Source: Leptospirillum sp.
Lineage (GTDB): Bacteria > Nitrospirota > Leptospirillia > Leptospirillales > Leptospirillaceae
NCBI GenBank assembly: GCA_027315205.1
Contig: DAHUYM010000008.1
Location: 62,001-126,000, forward strand
Length of the DNA stretch: 64,000 bases
Direction: 5' to 3'
The first letter of the stretch is position 1; every line of letters begins with the position of its first letter. Shown here piece after piece: positions 11,598 to 20,622 of the stretch. A program made the position numbers and the translations under genes. The notes under the pieces were generated by a model. It was not told the DNA's origin and ran no database searches. It saw only the letters and a program-made list of their open reading frames with translations.

Positions 11598-11715
11598 GGC
11601 CGGTATTCTCCCGCGCTCGATCGGATAAGCAAGCGTTCGCGCATGGAAAGAGGAAAAAACTACGTCTCCGATATCGCCCCACCAACGGACCCTGATCGGT
11701 TTTGCGGCCGGTCTT

Positions 11716-11934
11716 TTGACGACCGTCTCCTTTTTCCCCCAGGTGATGAAGGCGTGGCGCTCGAAAGATCTCACAAGCCTGTCCGGATGGATGTACGCAC
11801 TTTTTTCCACGGGTGTGGCTCTCTGGCTTATCTATGGCATTTTCCTCAAATCGTATCCGATCGTTTTTTTCAACGCCATCACCCTCTTCCTTTCACTTTC
11901 CATCCTGCTCGCAAAACTGTTCCGCAGAAACTGA
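11716..11934 (+). CDS. SemiSWEET-like PQ-loop transporter, start uncertain
   Basis: This three-helix protein carries the PQ motif (SFFPQVMKAWRSKD) and a third helix with FFNAITLFLSLSILL, typical of bacterial SemiSWEET sugar or small-solute carriers, which act as dimers. The first annotatable start, TTG 11716, would remove the beginning of helix 1. In-frame homologous-looking residues (LIGFAAGLL) extend upstream to CTG 11692, and the frame is open to 11629 with no ATG, GTG or TTG. A non-standard initiator or loss of the N-terminus is therefore likely. The stop abuts the convergent AttH-like gene. Confidence 0.65.
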   Translation: MTTVSFFPQVMKAWRSKDLTSLSGWMYALFSTGVALWLIYGIFLKSYPIVFFNAITLFLSLSILLAKLFRRN

Positions 11935-13098
11935 TCACCCAGGGCAAATGGCCCTGTCCGTCTTGTCGTACCCGGTCAGCTCCAGGTAGCCCTCTCCCTG
12001 GTACGATTTCGTCACCGGATCCTCGAGTGTGACGGCCCCTTCCCAGTAGGGGACGGATCCTTTCAACTCCTGATCATCGAGTCTCGGACGGATGAGGAAT
12101 GTCCTTCCCGAACTCCCGATCGAAACCTGGATGAGAGAAGGATAGCAGATGCCCGTCCGGGGGCTTTTCCAATACCGGACGGGCACAATCGTAACGGCAG
12201 AGGAGCCAAGCCATCGGACGGGTCCCTTCGTGCCCACTTGGTACGTCCCCCCCCGGAACGCATCCGGATGGCCGTGATCCTCCATCTGGAAAATCATGAG
12301 TGTTTTACCTTCCAGGAGGCGTGCTCCGAGCCAGATCCATCCCGTCTGATTCGAACCCATCATCTGGTGGGTCCACTCATGGTCGAGCCAGGCTTTTCCC
12401 GACACCGTCCTCCAGAGAATTTCATTGTTTTTCCCGACATTCCCGATCCTGCCCCTAACCGTAAGCGAAGGTTGGGAATAATAATAGGCCCAGTCCTTTT
12501 CTCCCGGACCGGTCCTGAGGACGCCCGAGGGATCCTGCCAAAGCGGAGGCTCGCTTCCCGAAAGGTCGAGGTCCAGGAGGACCCCCGAGACCTCTTCCGA
12601 CAGATGCAGGGAGAAGCGCCGCGAATCTCCCGTATATTCCAGGCGGTTTCCGTAGAGCGCGATCGCGAACGGTTGTTCCTGGAGGAAGGCCGAATTCCGG
12701 AACCGCCTTCCCGCGGTTTCCCTCCAGAGAAACCGGTTCTTCGCAAAGTCGGAGATCGCCCCGTGGAAGGAAAGAACGGTTTTCGGCTCCCATGAGGATC
12801 GGGGAAGGTTCCTTGGATGCCGGTATCCCGTTTCGAACTTGAAGAACGTCCCTTCGAAACCGAATGCACGCGGAACTCCGGTAAGCCTTAAGTGTCCGGT
12901 GAGATACCACCATTCCACCGCATATTCCGGATGGGCCTCCAGAAGGCGTCCCGGGGTCTGCCGTACGACCGGAATGGCGGACAGGTTAGCCGAAATGGCG
13001 ACGGCGTCTCCCGTTGGTCCCATGAGAAGTCCGATAAAAGCGAAAACAAGGAATCGACGGAGACCTACCAGAGAATGACCTGGTTCTCCTTGTCTCAA
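11935..13098 (-). CDS. AttH/CrtC-like exported lipocalin-domain protein
   Basis: The 387-residue product has an N-terminal hydrophobic export segment (about 13-33). Two lipocalin-like domains of the AttH/CrtC (hydroxyneurosporene synthase-like) family follow, marked by VEWWYLTGHL near residue 62 and by YYSQPSL and KAWLDHEW in the middle. CrtC members hydrate carotenoids; AttH-like members beside FtsX-type ABC transporters have no firmly known substrate. The start is TTG 13098, with GGGAG 7 bases upstream. It is the last gene of a leftward four-gene operon, following the permease by 4 bases. A role in export or modification of a lipid-like compound is inferred from context. Confidence 0.82.
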   Translation of the reverse strand: MRQGEPGHSLVGLRRFLVFAFIGLLMGPTGDAVAISANLSAIPVVRQTPGRLLEAHPEYAVEWWYLTGHLRLTGVPRAFGFEGTFFKFETGYRHPRNLPRSSWEPKTVLSFHGAISDFAKNRFLWRETAGRRFRNSAFLQEQPFAIALYGNRLEYTGDSRRFSLHLSEEVSGVLLDLDLSGSEPPLWQDPSGVLRTGPGEKDWAYYYSQPSLTVRGRIGNVGKNNEILWRTVSGKAWLDHEWTHQMMGSNQTGWIWLGARLLEGKTLMIFQMEDHGHPDAFRGGTYQVGTKGPVRWLGSSAVTIVPVRYWKSPRTGICYPSLIQVSIGSSGRTFLIRPRLDDQELKGSVPYWEGAVTLEDPVTKSYQGEGYLELTGYDKTDRAICPG

Positions 13099-13102
13099 GA
13101 GG

Positions 13103-15652
13103 CTACTCCCTTCCTGAAAATCTTCCGCCCTTCCGGAATGCCAGAAACGGCAAGGATCCGGAAAGTGTCGCTACGGAAAGAATGAGGAGGGACATACAGG
13201 CGATCGTTCCGGCGGGCCATACCCAGAGGATCGTCCAGCCGAACGCCTGACGGTTAATGACATGCACGATAATCCAACCGACGCCCGTTCCCAGCAGAAG
13301 CCCCATGACGATGCCCGACAAACCCATCATGGCGGCTTCCATCGTCAGGATTTTCCGGATATCCCCGGTATCGAGACCCATCGAGCGCATGAGCGAGAAC
13401 TCGTACCCCCGCTCATATAGAAGCATGAGGAGGGTGTTCCCGACGCCGACGACGGAGATCACCAGGCTGATGCCCAACAGGGCATAGGTAATGGCGAACG
13501 ACTGGTGGAAGATCTTCATGACTCTCCGCTTGAGTTCCGGCTGGGACCGGATTTTGAGGCGAGGATGCCCGGGAAGGTCGTTCAAAAGCGTTTGAATCGT
13601 CCGGTCGGGTGTCCGGTTCGGTTTAAGGAAGAGGGAAAGGTTGGTCACCGTGGACCTTTGGAAAAGCGGCCCGATGTCATGGTAGGGGAAAAGAACGACC
13701 CCGCCCTCTGAGGAATAATCGTGATATACGCAAAGAACCCGAACCGCCCTTGGACCCATGGGAGTTGGCAGGGTGAGCGTGTCCCCGGGTCGTTTTCCGG
13801 AGTGGTAGGCAAAGCTTTCCGATATCAGGACCCCCTCGTCCCGGGCAAATTCGCGCAGAACACGCTCGCGATGGCCGGTCATAAGGGAAAGTATCGCTTT
13901 GTCCGGCAGACGGCTCAGCTCGGAAAAACCAACCCGGATCGCACGTCCCCTGTACTGTGCCGGGAAAGACGCGTACCGGGCGACGAATTGGATGTCGGGG
14001 ATTTTCCCTATGGCCTCGAGGACTTCGGGCCCCAACGGGTCGTTGCAGATTGCCGCCCGGCAGGACAGAGGTTTCACGAACAGATCCGCAACGAGATTCT
14101 GGGATATCCAGAGGTTCAGCGTCCGTTCGAAAGAATGTACAAGGATGAGGATTCCCGTCATCATCGCCAATCCGATCATGACCGAGGAAATGGCGATTCC
14201 GCTCCGGGAAATCCCGAACCGAAAATAGGAAAGGGCCAGTTCGGAAAGAGGAAAAGGGCCGTCAAACCGGGAAAGTAGAAAAGCCATGATCCGTGAAAGG
14301 ACCCGGACAACGAATGGGATAGACAGCCCCGCCGAAAAGACCCAGAGAAGGGCGCCAAGATAACCGAACAGAGGAAAATCCCGATAGGGCGGGAGGGTCA
14401 GGAAATACGTTCCGGCCAAGAAGACCGTCGCGCCGAGTCCGAACTTAAAGAGGATCCGGCGGTTACGGTTTTTTTCAAGGGAAATCCGGTTCTGGGACAG
14501 GATAGGGGGGATGGCCACTGCTTCACGGGCCGGGAAATAGGCCGAGAAGAGAGAGGCCGAGACGGTCAGAAGCCAGACGGGAAGGTCGTCTCTCGTCGTA
14601 CCCACCGAGGGAAGAAGGCCCACAGGAAGGTACATCGTGTCGAGGGTTCTGGAGACCGCCTGGATGGTCAGCCGTGAAAGGAGATGGCCGAAAACAAGAC
14701 CCGTGGCGCCTCCTGCAATACCGATCAGGAGACCTTCCATAAGGATGAGGCCGCGTATTTCTCCCGGAGTCGCCCCCAGGAGCCTGAGCGTCGAAAATGG
14801 ACGCCGGTTCTGAAGGGTAAGAAGCGACAAGGTGTTATAGATCAAAAACATCCCCACGATGAGAGACACCAGGCTGAGTGCGAACAGGTTCGACCGATAG
14901 GAAAAGAGAAGGCGCGAAAACTCCCTTCTCCGTTCCTGCTGGCTGACGAGGGAAAGTCCCGGACCGACCATCCGTTCGATTTCCCGTTCCCAATATGCTG
15001 CCTCCCGGCCTTGGGCCCTGGGTATTTTCCATTCGAGATCGATCCGGCTCAGGCGATTCGGAACCCCGAATCGCATCTGGACCCAGGCGATATCCATAAA
15101 CAGTGTGCGGGAGGGGATCAGGGAGGCAGAAACCGTACGCGGAATCTCTCCCATGACGGGGATGGGGATGAGTTTGGTCCCGTACAGGACTGTGATGGTT
15201 TGCCCGACCGCAAGCCCCAGCCGCTTGAGTTCCCCCGGCGGAAGGTAGGCGCCCCCCCTCGTCAGGCTGTCGAAAGAAAGTCTGTGGGAGAGCCTGTCGG
15301 TCGACGCCAGGAAATCGACTCCCCGCACCCAGAAGACCTTGTTTTTGTATCGGACGTTCCGCGTGAGGAGAGGGGAGATGCGAAACGGCAAGGAGGGCAT
15401 CCTCCCCCGAAGACGGTCCAGGACTCGATCGGAGAAAAGGGTGCCCGCCGGGCTGCGGACGATATAGTTTGTCCGCCCCTGAAGATGGGAGACAGCGTTT
15501 TGAAAGGATTCGAACGAAGAGCGGTTGGCGATGAGAACCGCGGACACGACGGCGGTTCCGGCTGCGACACCTCCCAGAGTCAGGAAGAAAACACCCTTCT
15601 GGCGCCATAGCGTCACAAACGCAAGTCGGAGGAGAAAGAACGCTGATGTCAC
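13103..15652 (-). CDS. FtsX/MacB-type ABC transporter permease
   Basis: This is an 849-residue inner-membrane protein with a duplicated FtsX architecture. It has one N-terminal helix, a large periplasmic domain (about 40-250), three helices, a second half starting near 470 with another periplasmic domain, and three C-terminal helices. GTG 15652 overlaps the stop of the ATPase gene by 4 bases, which implies translational coupling. Together with the upstream ATPase it forms a LolCDE/MacB-like mechanotransmission system, which moves lipids or lipoproteins out of the inner membrane rather than across it. The AttH-like gene downstream is the probable periplasmic partner. Confidence 0.9.
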   Translation of the reverse strand: MTSAFFLLRLAFVTLWRQKGVFFLTLGGVAAGTAVVSAVLIANRSSFESFQNAVSHLQGRTNYIVRSPAGTLFSDRVLDRLRGRMPSLPFRISPLLTRNVRYKNKVFWVRGVDFLASTDRLSHRLSFDSLTRGGAYLPPGELKRLGLAVGQTITVLYGTKLIPIPVMGEIPRTVSASLIPSRTLFMDIAWVQMRFGVPNRLSRIDLEWKIPRAQGREAAYWEREIERMVGPGLSLVSQQERRREFSRLLFSYRSNLFALSLVSLIVGMFLIYNTLSLLTLQNRRPFSTLRLLGATPGEIRGLILMEGLLIGIAGGATGLVFGHLLSRLTIQAVSRTLDTMYLPVGLLPSVGTTRDDLPVWLLTVSASLFSAYFPAREAVAIPPILSQNRISLEKNRNRRILFKFGLGATVFLAGTYFLTLPPYRDFPLFGYLGALLWVFSAGLSIPFVVRVLSRIMAFLLSRFDGPFPLSELALSYFRFGISRSGIAISSVMIGLAMMTGILILVHSFERTLNLWISQNLVADLFVKPLSCRAAICNDPLGPEVLEAIGKIPDIQFVARYASFPAQYRGRAIRVGFSELSRLPDKAILSLMTGHRERVLREFARDEGVLISESFAYHSGKRPGDTLTLPTPMGPRAVRVLCVYHDYSSEGGVVLFPYHDIGPLFQRSTVTNLSLFLKPNRTPDRTIQTLLNDLPGHPRLKIRSQPELKRRVMKIFHQSFAITYALLGISLVISVVGVGNTLLMLLYERGYEFSLMRSMGLDTGDIRKILTMEAAMMGLSGIVMGLLLGTGVGWIIVHVINRQAFGWTILWVWPAGTIACMSLLILSVATLSGSLPFLAFRKGGRFSGRE

Positions 15653-16365
15653 GGGCGGCCGGCGGGGTTGTCCAGGATTTCCCCATCCCGGACATGGAAG
15701 ATTCTTTGTCCATACCGCGAGGCATCCTGGCTGTGTGTTGCCATCACGATCGTTGGCTGTCTTTCCTGGTGAAGCTTGGACAAGAGGGTGAGGATGACAT
15801 GCCCCGTGCGATGGTCGAGCGATCCGGTCGGCTCGTCCGCCAGGATGATCGACGGGCCGTGTACGAGAGCCCTTGCCAGGGCAACCCTTTGCTGTTCTCC
15901 GCCCGACAGCTCCGAAGGATAACGGTGTTCTTTCCCGGCGAGTTCGACTTCTTCCAGGAGGCGACGGGCCGGGCCGGAATCATGTCTTCCGTTCAGCCGA
16001 AGGGGGAGGACAATATTTTCCCAGGCCGTCAGAGTCGGAAAGAGATTGAAAAACTGGAAAACAAATCCCATACGGGTGCGGCGAAACAACGTTCTTTCGG
16101 ATTCGGAAAGATCTGAGACCGGAACATTTCCGATCTCGATGGTTCCCGAATCCGGCCGGTCGACACCCGCCAGAAGATTCAGCAGTGTGGATTTCCCCGA
16201 ACCCGAGTCTCCCATCAAAATGACCCATTCCCCCGCGTCGACCGACAGGGAGACCCCGTTCAACACAGGTCGATCTCCGCGTTCCTCGGGAAGATACCGT
16301 TTTGTGAGGGAGGTTATGCGGATCGGGAGGCCGGCCGGTCCCGTTTCTTCGGTGACAAACGTCAT
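15649..16365 (-). CDS. LolD/MacB-type ABC transporter ATPase
   Basis: The 238-residue nucleotide-binding subunit has all motifs intact: Walker [13 protein letters not shown], signature [15 protein letters not shown], Walker [13 protein letters not shown], and an H-loop in MATHSQD. It resembles LolD, the usual partner of FtsX-type permeases. Its stop overlaps the permease GTG, and its ATG overlaps the stop of the upstream dehydrogenase gene. Confidence 0.95.
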   Translation of the reverse strand: MTFVTEETGPAGLPIRITSLTKRYLPEERGDRPVLNGVSLSVDAGEWVILMGDSGSGKSTLLNLLAGVDRPDSGTIEIGNVPVSDLSESERTLFRRTRMGFVFQFFNLFPTLTAWENIVLPLRLNGRHDSGPARRLLEEVELAGKEHRYPSELSGGEQQRVALARALVHGPSIILADEPTGSLDHRTGHVILTLLSKLHQERQPTIVMATHSQDASRYGQRIFHVRDGEILDNPAGRP

Positions 16366-17243
16366 GGGAGCGACGATCGCTTTCTCAGATATTCGTAGAC
16401 GGAGGAGATGTCCTGTTCGCCCAGTCCCATCTTCTGGGCTTCCCGATAATCGTTATAGAGGCCCCAGGCCAGTGGGGAAGGAGATCCCGAGGACAGGAGT
16501 TCCCGTGCCAGGAGTCCAAGATCCTTCGTCATGAGGGAGAGGGAAAAGGCTTTTGCATAGGACCGGTTTTCGAGGTTCGTTTTCTTGATCCTGTAAAAAG
16601 GGGTCGCCAGAGGGCTGTCGAGGATCATGTCGAGCACCATCCCGCGATCGAGACCGAGTTCTTCCCCTGCGAGAAGGACCTGTGCCAGGGCTTCCATGTG
16701 GGACGCCAGCAGGGCGTTGATAACGAGCTTGGCTTTCATCCCCGAACCCGCGGGACCGAAGAACAGGGTCTTCCGGCCCATAATATCGAGAAATGGCCGG
16801 ATCGTGGCGAGTTTCTCCGGGTCCCCCCCGGCCAGGAGAAGCAGTTCCCCTTTCTCCGCAGGGACGACAGAACCTGAAACGGGGACATCCAGATAATCGA
16901 CCCTGCGCTCTCCGAGGGTTCGGGCCTCTTCCCGCGCCTCTTCCGGCGCAATCGTGGAAAGATTGACCACGATCGATCCCGGTGCGACCTCTTTTAATAT
17001 GCCGTCTTTTCCGTTGATGAGGGCCGAAGATGCCGTTCCATCGGTCACCATAATGAAGAGAAGGCGTGTCTTTCCCGCGACTTCGGCAGGCGAAGCCGCA
17101 GACATGGAGCCCGGGCATGCCGGAAGTTTCGTCCGGTCGCGGTTATAGCCGACAACGGAAATCCCGTGATCCAGAAGCCGTTTCGCCATGCGGCTTCCCA
17201 TGCTGCCGAAGCCGATCCAGCCTACGGTCGTATTGGATGTCAT
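16362..17243 (-). CDS. 3-hydroxyisobutyrate dehydrogenase-family oxidoreductase
   Basis: This 293-residue beta-hydroxyacid dehydrogenase has an N-terminal NAD(P) Rossmann motif GWIGFGSMGSRMA, the substrate-binding segment DVPVSGSVVPAEKGEL (the family usually has DAPVSGG), and the catalytic Lys in GSGMKAKLVINALL. The family includes 3-hydroxyisobutyrate, tartronate-semialdehyde and succinic-semialdehyde (glyoxylate) reductases; which one this is cannot be told. AAAGGAAG precedes the ATG. It is the first gene of the operon with the LolD-like ATPase, FtsX permease and AttH-like protein, and sits behind a promoter overlapped by a Fur-like site. Confidence 0.88.
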   Translation of the reverse strand: MTSNTTVGWIGFGSMGSRMAKRLLDHGISVVGYNRDRTKLPACPGSMSAASPAEVAGKTRLLFIMVTDGTASSALINGKDGILKEVAPGSIVVNLSTIAPEEAREEARTLGERRVDYLDVPVSGSVVPAEKGELLLLAGGDPEKLATIRPFLDIMGRKTLFFGPAGSGMKAKLVINALLASHMEALAQVLLAGEELGLDRGMVLDMILDSPLATPFYRIKKTNLENRSYAKAFSLSLMTKDLGLLARELLSSGSPSPLAWGLYNDYREAQKMGLGEQDISSVYEYLRKRSSLP

Positions 17244-17329
17244 CGCTTCCTTTCCGGTTCGTCAATTTCCGCTGAAAAGAACATTTCCTTTCATTGTATA
17301 TGCAGCATGGCAACGGATTCCATGTACCA

Positions 17330-17358
17330 GATAATGATTCTTATTCTCAATCTGTCAA
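17330..17358 (-). promoter_or_regulatory. Leftward promoter overlapped by a Fur-box-like sequence
   Basis: On the minus strand TTGACA (17353-17358) and CATTAT (17331-17336) are spaced by 16 bases. Between and over them lies GATAATGATTCTTATTCTC (17330-17348), which matches the 19-bp Fur consensus at 15 positions and the 7-1-7 form at 11 of 14. This geometry would let Fur block the promoter of the dehydrogenase/ABC/AttH operon when iron is abundant. The match is seen in sequence; binding is inferred. Confidence 0.55.
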
Positions 17359-17385
17359 AAAGAGCACTATCACGCGGACCGATGG

Positions 17386-17399
17386 GTGCGGATCCGCAC
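17386..17399. repeat. Perfect 14-bp palindrome in the intergenic region
   Basis: GTGCGGATCCGCAC is self-complementary without a spacer. It lies between the leftward dehydrogenase operon and the rightward T4SS-like operon, 126 bases before the latter's first ATG. It could be a dimeric regulator site. No clear sigma70 promoter for the rightward operon was found around it. Confidence 0.4.
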
Positions 17400-17524
17400 G
17401 ATCATCAGATTTTTACAGCTAAAAACGCTTAAAAGGTCTGGAACTTCATGTTCGCACATGGCTCTGGCCGGAGCGGGATTCTGTGGCATGAAACTTGGAT
17501 GCGTTGCCGGACAAGGAGGAAACG

Positions 17525-17788
17525 ATGCACACAGAAAAAGTGGTCCTTTTTGTCCAGAACTTCGGCGAAAACTCAATGATCACGACGTTCGCGAACAACA
17601 TCGCCAATTTCGTGGTGTACGGGCTCGGAGGGTTTCTCTTCATTCTGGGAATGGCTCGTTCCGGTTTTGCGATGAAGTCCCATGATGCCGATGGAATACG
17701 GCAGGGTGTCATGACGATTGCCGGAGGATCCCTTGTTCTGATGTCGAAAGCGATCTGGGACACTCTCACCAGCTGGGCGGGGTTCTAG
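17525..17788 (+). CDS. VirB2/TrbC-like candidate pilin subunit
   Basis: This 87-residue protein has two hydrophobic segments (about 20-42 and 55-75) separated by a short polar loop, the shape of VirB2/TrbC pilins. It lacks the long cleavable leader seen in many pilins. ATG 17525 is chosen because a perfect AAGGAGG lies 5 bases upstream; an earlier in-frame start is not needed. It is the first gene of the T4SS-like operon, one base before the VirB3-like gene. The assignment rests on size, topology and position, not on a diagnostic motif. Confidence 0.6.
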   Translation: MHTEKVVLFVQNFGENSMITTFANNIANFVVYGLGGFLFILGMARSGFAMKSHDADGIRQGVMTIAGGSLVLMSKAIWDTLTSWAGF

Positions 17789-17789
17789 G

Positions 17790-18092
17790 ATGAAAGAAGA
17801 ACCGGTTCTCCGGGGAATCCTCGACTCTCCGCGGCTGGGTCGATTTCGGGTTCCGCTCGACATCTACCCATTTATCGCCGTCCTTCTGGCGGGGTTTATG
17901 ATTCATCTTTCCCTCGTCACGATCTGTGTCCTCAATGTTTTACTCGCCATGTGCGTCTGGAGGCTCAGAAAACAGGGGGAAGGCACTCTAAGGGGATTTT
18001 TTTCTTACGCCATTTCACGTCGAATCTTTCTTCCGTCCGGAAAAACGAACCCTTCGCTCCCCAAGGGATTCCGGCGTTCCTTGAATTCATGA
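17790..18092 (+). CDS. VirB3/TraL-like inner-membrane protein
   Basis: This 100-residue protein has an N-terminal RGILDSPRLGRFRVPLD segment like the VirB3 pattern, a double hydrophobic stretch at about 26-58, and a basic tail containing FFSYAISRRIFLP. VirB3 proteins anchor the VirB4 ATPase to the inner membrane. Its stop overlaps the VirB4-like ATG (ATGA), the usual B3-B4 coupling. Confidence 0.65.
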   Translation: MKEEPVLRGILDSPRLGRFRVPLDIYPFIAVLLAGFMIHLSLVTICVLNVLLAMCVWRLRKQGEGTLRGFFSYAISRRIFLPSGKTNPSLPKGFRRSLNS

Positions 18093-20596
18093 AAAACGAC
18101 TTTTTCCCTGAATCGCGCAACCCTCCCCTGTCCAAATATCTCGACCTGCTGGGAGAGGAAAGGGGGATCCTCTATGGTTCGAGGGGGCGTTATGCCCGGA
18201 TTTTCCGTCTTTCCGGAGCACCTGTTTTCTTCAAGTCCGAACCGGATCTGGCCCAAATATACCGGGGGATCGGAAGTCTCCTCCACGTGCTGCCGGAGGG
18301 CATGGGTCTCCAGTTCCGGGTCGAAACGCGCATCCGGAAGCCGGATGGTACGGAGGAAAACCCCTTCTTCCGGTTCGGGAGAAGATCGGATGCGCCGGAG
18401 TTTTCCGGGGATAGCCCGGAGACGTTCTACCACCAATCCAAGAAAAAGGATTTCGAGGGGAGGGTGTTTCGGGAAAGGGCCCTTTATATGGCCGTCGTTT
18501 CCTATCCGGACGAGGATCTTTCAAAGATTAGGCCCTCCCTGTTCCCGATCCGTTCCATCATAAAGGGCAACAGGGGTCCGCTCGAAAAACAACACCGACA
18601 CAGGATCGAATCCCTGGATTCGGTATGCCGGACGGTCGACGCCCTGTTGCCCGGCTGCGGGATCCTGGGCACCCTTTTGGAAGGAACTCTGTTATGGAAC
18701 TATCTTTTCGATCTCTTGAATCCCGGTTCGGACGGAGACATCCCGGAGCATGAACCGGATAATCCCTACGGATATACCCTGGGAGAACGCGTGGGACAAA
18801 CCGGGTTTATCGAAAACCCTTCCGGTCTCATGGCCCGTACCCCGGCCGGACATGCAATGCACGGAAAAATGTTCGCGCTTCGCCTTCTTCCGTCCAGCAT
18901 CGACCGGGACACTATCGCCCCGATCCTTCACGATTTCGCGTTTTCCCACGATATCGTTCTGAATCTCTGGAAACCCGAGGCCGAAAAATGCTCCCGGGCC
19001 GTCCAGACCCATGCGACACTGAACCGATTCCTCACTCTTCTGCTCCCCGGAAAGTCCTATCGCCTGGAAAATGATATTTCGAAACAGGATGCCTTCCTCA
19101 TGCGCTCTCATCAGGGTCCGGAAGAGGAACGGGTCCCGTACCTCTTGAATCTTGCCGTACGCATATGGGGGGAGAGCGAATCCGACCTTCTTGAAAAGGG
19201 CAAGGAATTGACACGGGGATTTTCGGAAGCGATGGGCGCTTCTGTCGGTCACGAACTGTTTCGTCAATGGCCTCTTTTCCTGAGTTTCCTTCCACTCCAG
19301 GGCGACGCCAACGATCGCTGGGAAGTCCTTTTGTCAAAAGATATCGCCCCGATCCTCCCGATTTGGGACAAGACGCCCGACCCTGCGACTCCCTGGTTCA
19401 TCTCGAAAAACCATCTCGACGAACCCGTCGCGATCGACCTTTGGGATTCCCGATTGCCGAACCACAACGGTCTTGTGCTGGGGCGTTCCGGAAGTGGAAA
19501 ATCCTTCGGGGTCAAGATGCTCCTGGGCCAGTTTCTGAGCCGGGAAAAGGCTCACCATGCCATCGTCGTCGAGAACGGTGGGGACTTCGAACGCTTTTGC
19601 CGCTTCTTCGAAAGCCCTTATATGAAAGTGGATCTCTCCGGAGTCCATTCCTTGAATCCGTTTCCGACACGTGAGCAACTGTGCATTTCCGACGGGCCTC
19701 CTCTTCAATACGATCCGGACCTGGTCGGCTTCCTGACAGGGGTGATGGAAACGTTCATCGCCCCGTCCGTCAAAGTTGAAGAAATCCATCGAAAGATCCT
19801 GTCCTCCTGCCTGATTTCCGTTTACGACCGGCTCCCGGACCACGCATCTCGTCCGATGCTTTCCCATCTGGTCCAGGAGCTTTTCCGATACCGGGGCCGA
19901 GACACGGAAGATGAGACGACCTCCTATGCAATCGGGAAAATCCTGGATTCCTGGGCAACCGGAATTTACGGCGCTCTCTTCAATCATCCGAAAGGGTTCG
20001 ACTTCGACTCCCGACTGATGGCGTTCGACCTGGGAGGACTGGACCATCATGAGCACCTGAAAGGGATCCTCTTCGCGTTCATCGGAAGTCTTTCGCTTTA
20101 CCGTCTCAAAGAGGGAGCGGGGAGACGGAAGCTGTTCCTGGTCTTCGACGAGGCCCACCGGATTCTCCGCTATCTTCAGGGTACCGAATTTCTTTCCCAC
20201 CTCTATCGCACCGTTCGGAAGTTCGGCGGGGCCGTCATTGCGATAAGCCAGTCTCCGTCGGACTTCACCGACCAAAATCTCGCGGCAGGGATCCTGAACA
20301 ATACCGCCTGGAAATGGGTTTTCCCCCTCCAGTCCGGAGTCCCGGATCTTGAAACTCTTGGATTCCACGAGAGGGAAAGGGACCTCGTCGAAACACTGGA
20401 ATTCGAGAAAGGCGTCTATTCCGAAGTCCTTTCCCGGATCGGTGAAGATACAACGATTCTCAGGCTTGAACCCTCGCCCGTCGAGTACTGGATATCCGCC
20501 AAGTCTCCTGAAGAAGACGCCCGGTTCGCGGAAGCCCTCGAAACGGGGGGATCGTTTATGGAGGCGCTTCGTCTGCTGACCAGGGAAAGGTCGTGA
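18089..20596 (+). CDS. VirB4/TraC-type T4SS ATPase
   Basis: This 835-residue ATPase energises assembly and transport in type IV secretion. Walker A (VLGRSGSGKSFGVK) lies near residue 464 and Walker B (LFLVFDEAHRIL) near 682, followed by a sensor-like VIAISQSPSDF segment. The N-terminal half is the membrane-associated VirB4/TraC domain. ATG 18089 overlaps the preceding stop; a longer in-frame opening from 17951 lies inside the VirB3-like gene. It is the most diagnostic member of the operon. Confidence 0.9.
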   Translation: MKNDFFPESRNPPLSKYLDLLGEERGILYGSRGRYARIFRLSGAPVFFKSEPDLAQIYRGIGSLLHVLPEGMGLQFRVETRIRKPDGTEENPFFRFGRRSDAPEFSGDSPETFYHQSKKKDFEGRVFRERALYMAVVSYPDEDLSKIRPSLFPIRSIIKGNRGPLEKQHRHRIESLDSVCRTVDALLPGCGILGTLLEGTLLWNYLFDLLNPGSDGDIPEHEPDNPYGYTLGERVGQTGFIENPSGLMARTPAGHAMHGKMFALRLLPSSIDRDTIAPILHDFAFSHDIVLNLWKPEAEKCSRAVQTHATLNRFLTLLLPGKSYRLENDISKQDAFLMRSHQGPEEERVPYLLNLAVRIWGESESDLLEKGKELTRGFSEAMGASVGHELFRQWPLFLSFLPLQGDANDRWEVLLSKDIAPILPIWDKTPDPATPWFISKNHLDEPVAIDLWDSRLPNHNGLVLGRSGSGKSFGVKMLLGQFLSREKAHHAIVVENGGDFERFCRFFESPYMKVDLSGVHSLNPFPTREQLCISDGPPLQYDPDLVGFLTGVMETFIAPSVKVEEIHRKILSSCLISVYDRLPDHASRPMLSHLVQELFRYRGRDTEDETTSYAIGKILDSWATGIYGALFNHPKGFDFDSRLMAFDLGGLDHHEHLKGILFAFIGSLSLYRLKEGAGRRKLFLVFDEAHRILRYLQGTEFLSHLYRTVRKFGGAVIAISQSPSDFTDQNLAAGILNNTAWKWVFPLQSGVPDLETLGFHERERDLVETLEFEKGVYSEVLSRIGEDTTILRLEPSPVEYWISAKSPEEDARFAEALETGGSFMEALRLLTRERS

Positions 20597-20622
20597 TGAA
20601 AACGAACGGATCGGGGGGATAG

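Noticed and set aside
14684-15610. 308-residue plus-strand frame opposite the FtsX-type permease
   Set aside because: It is highly charged with no motif; the minus-strand permease is coupled to its ATPase gene.
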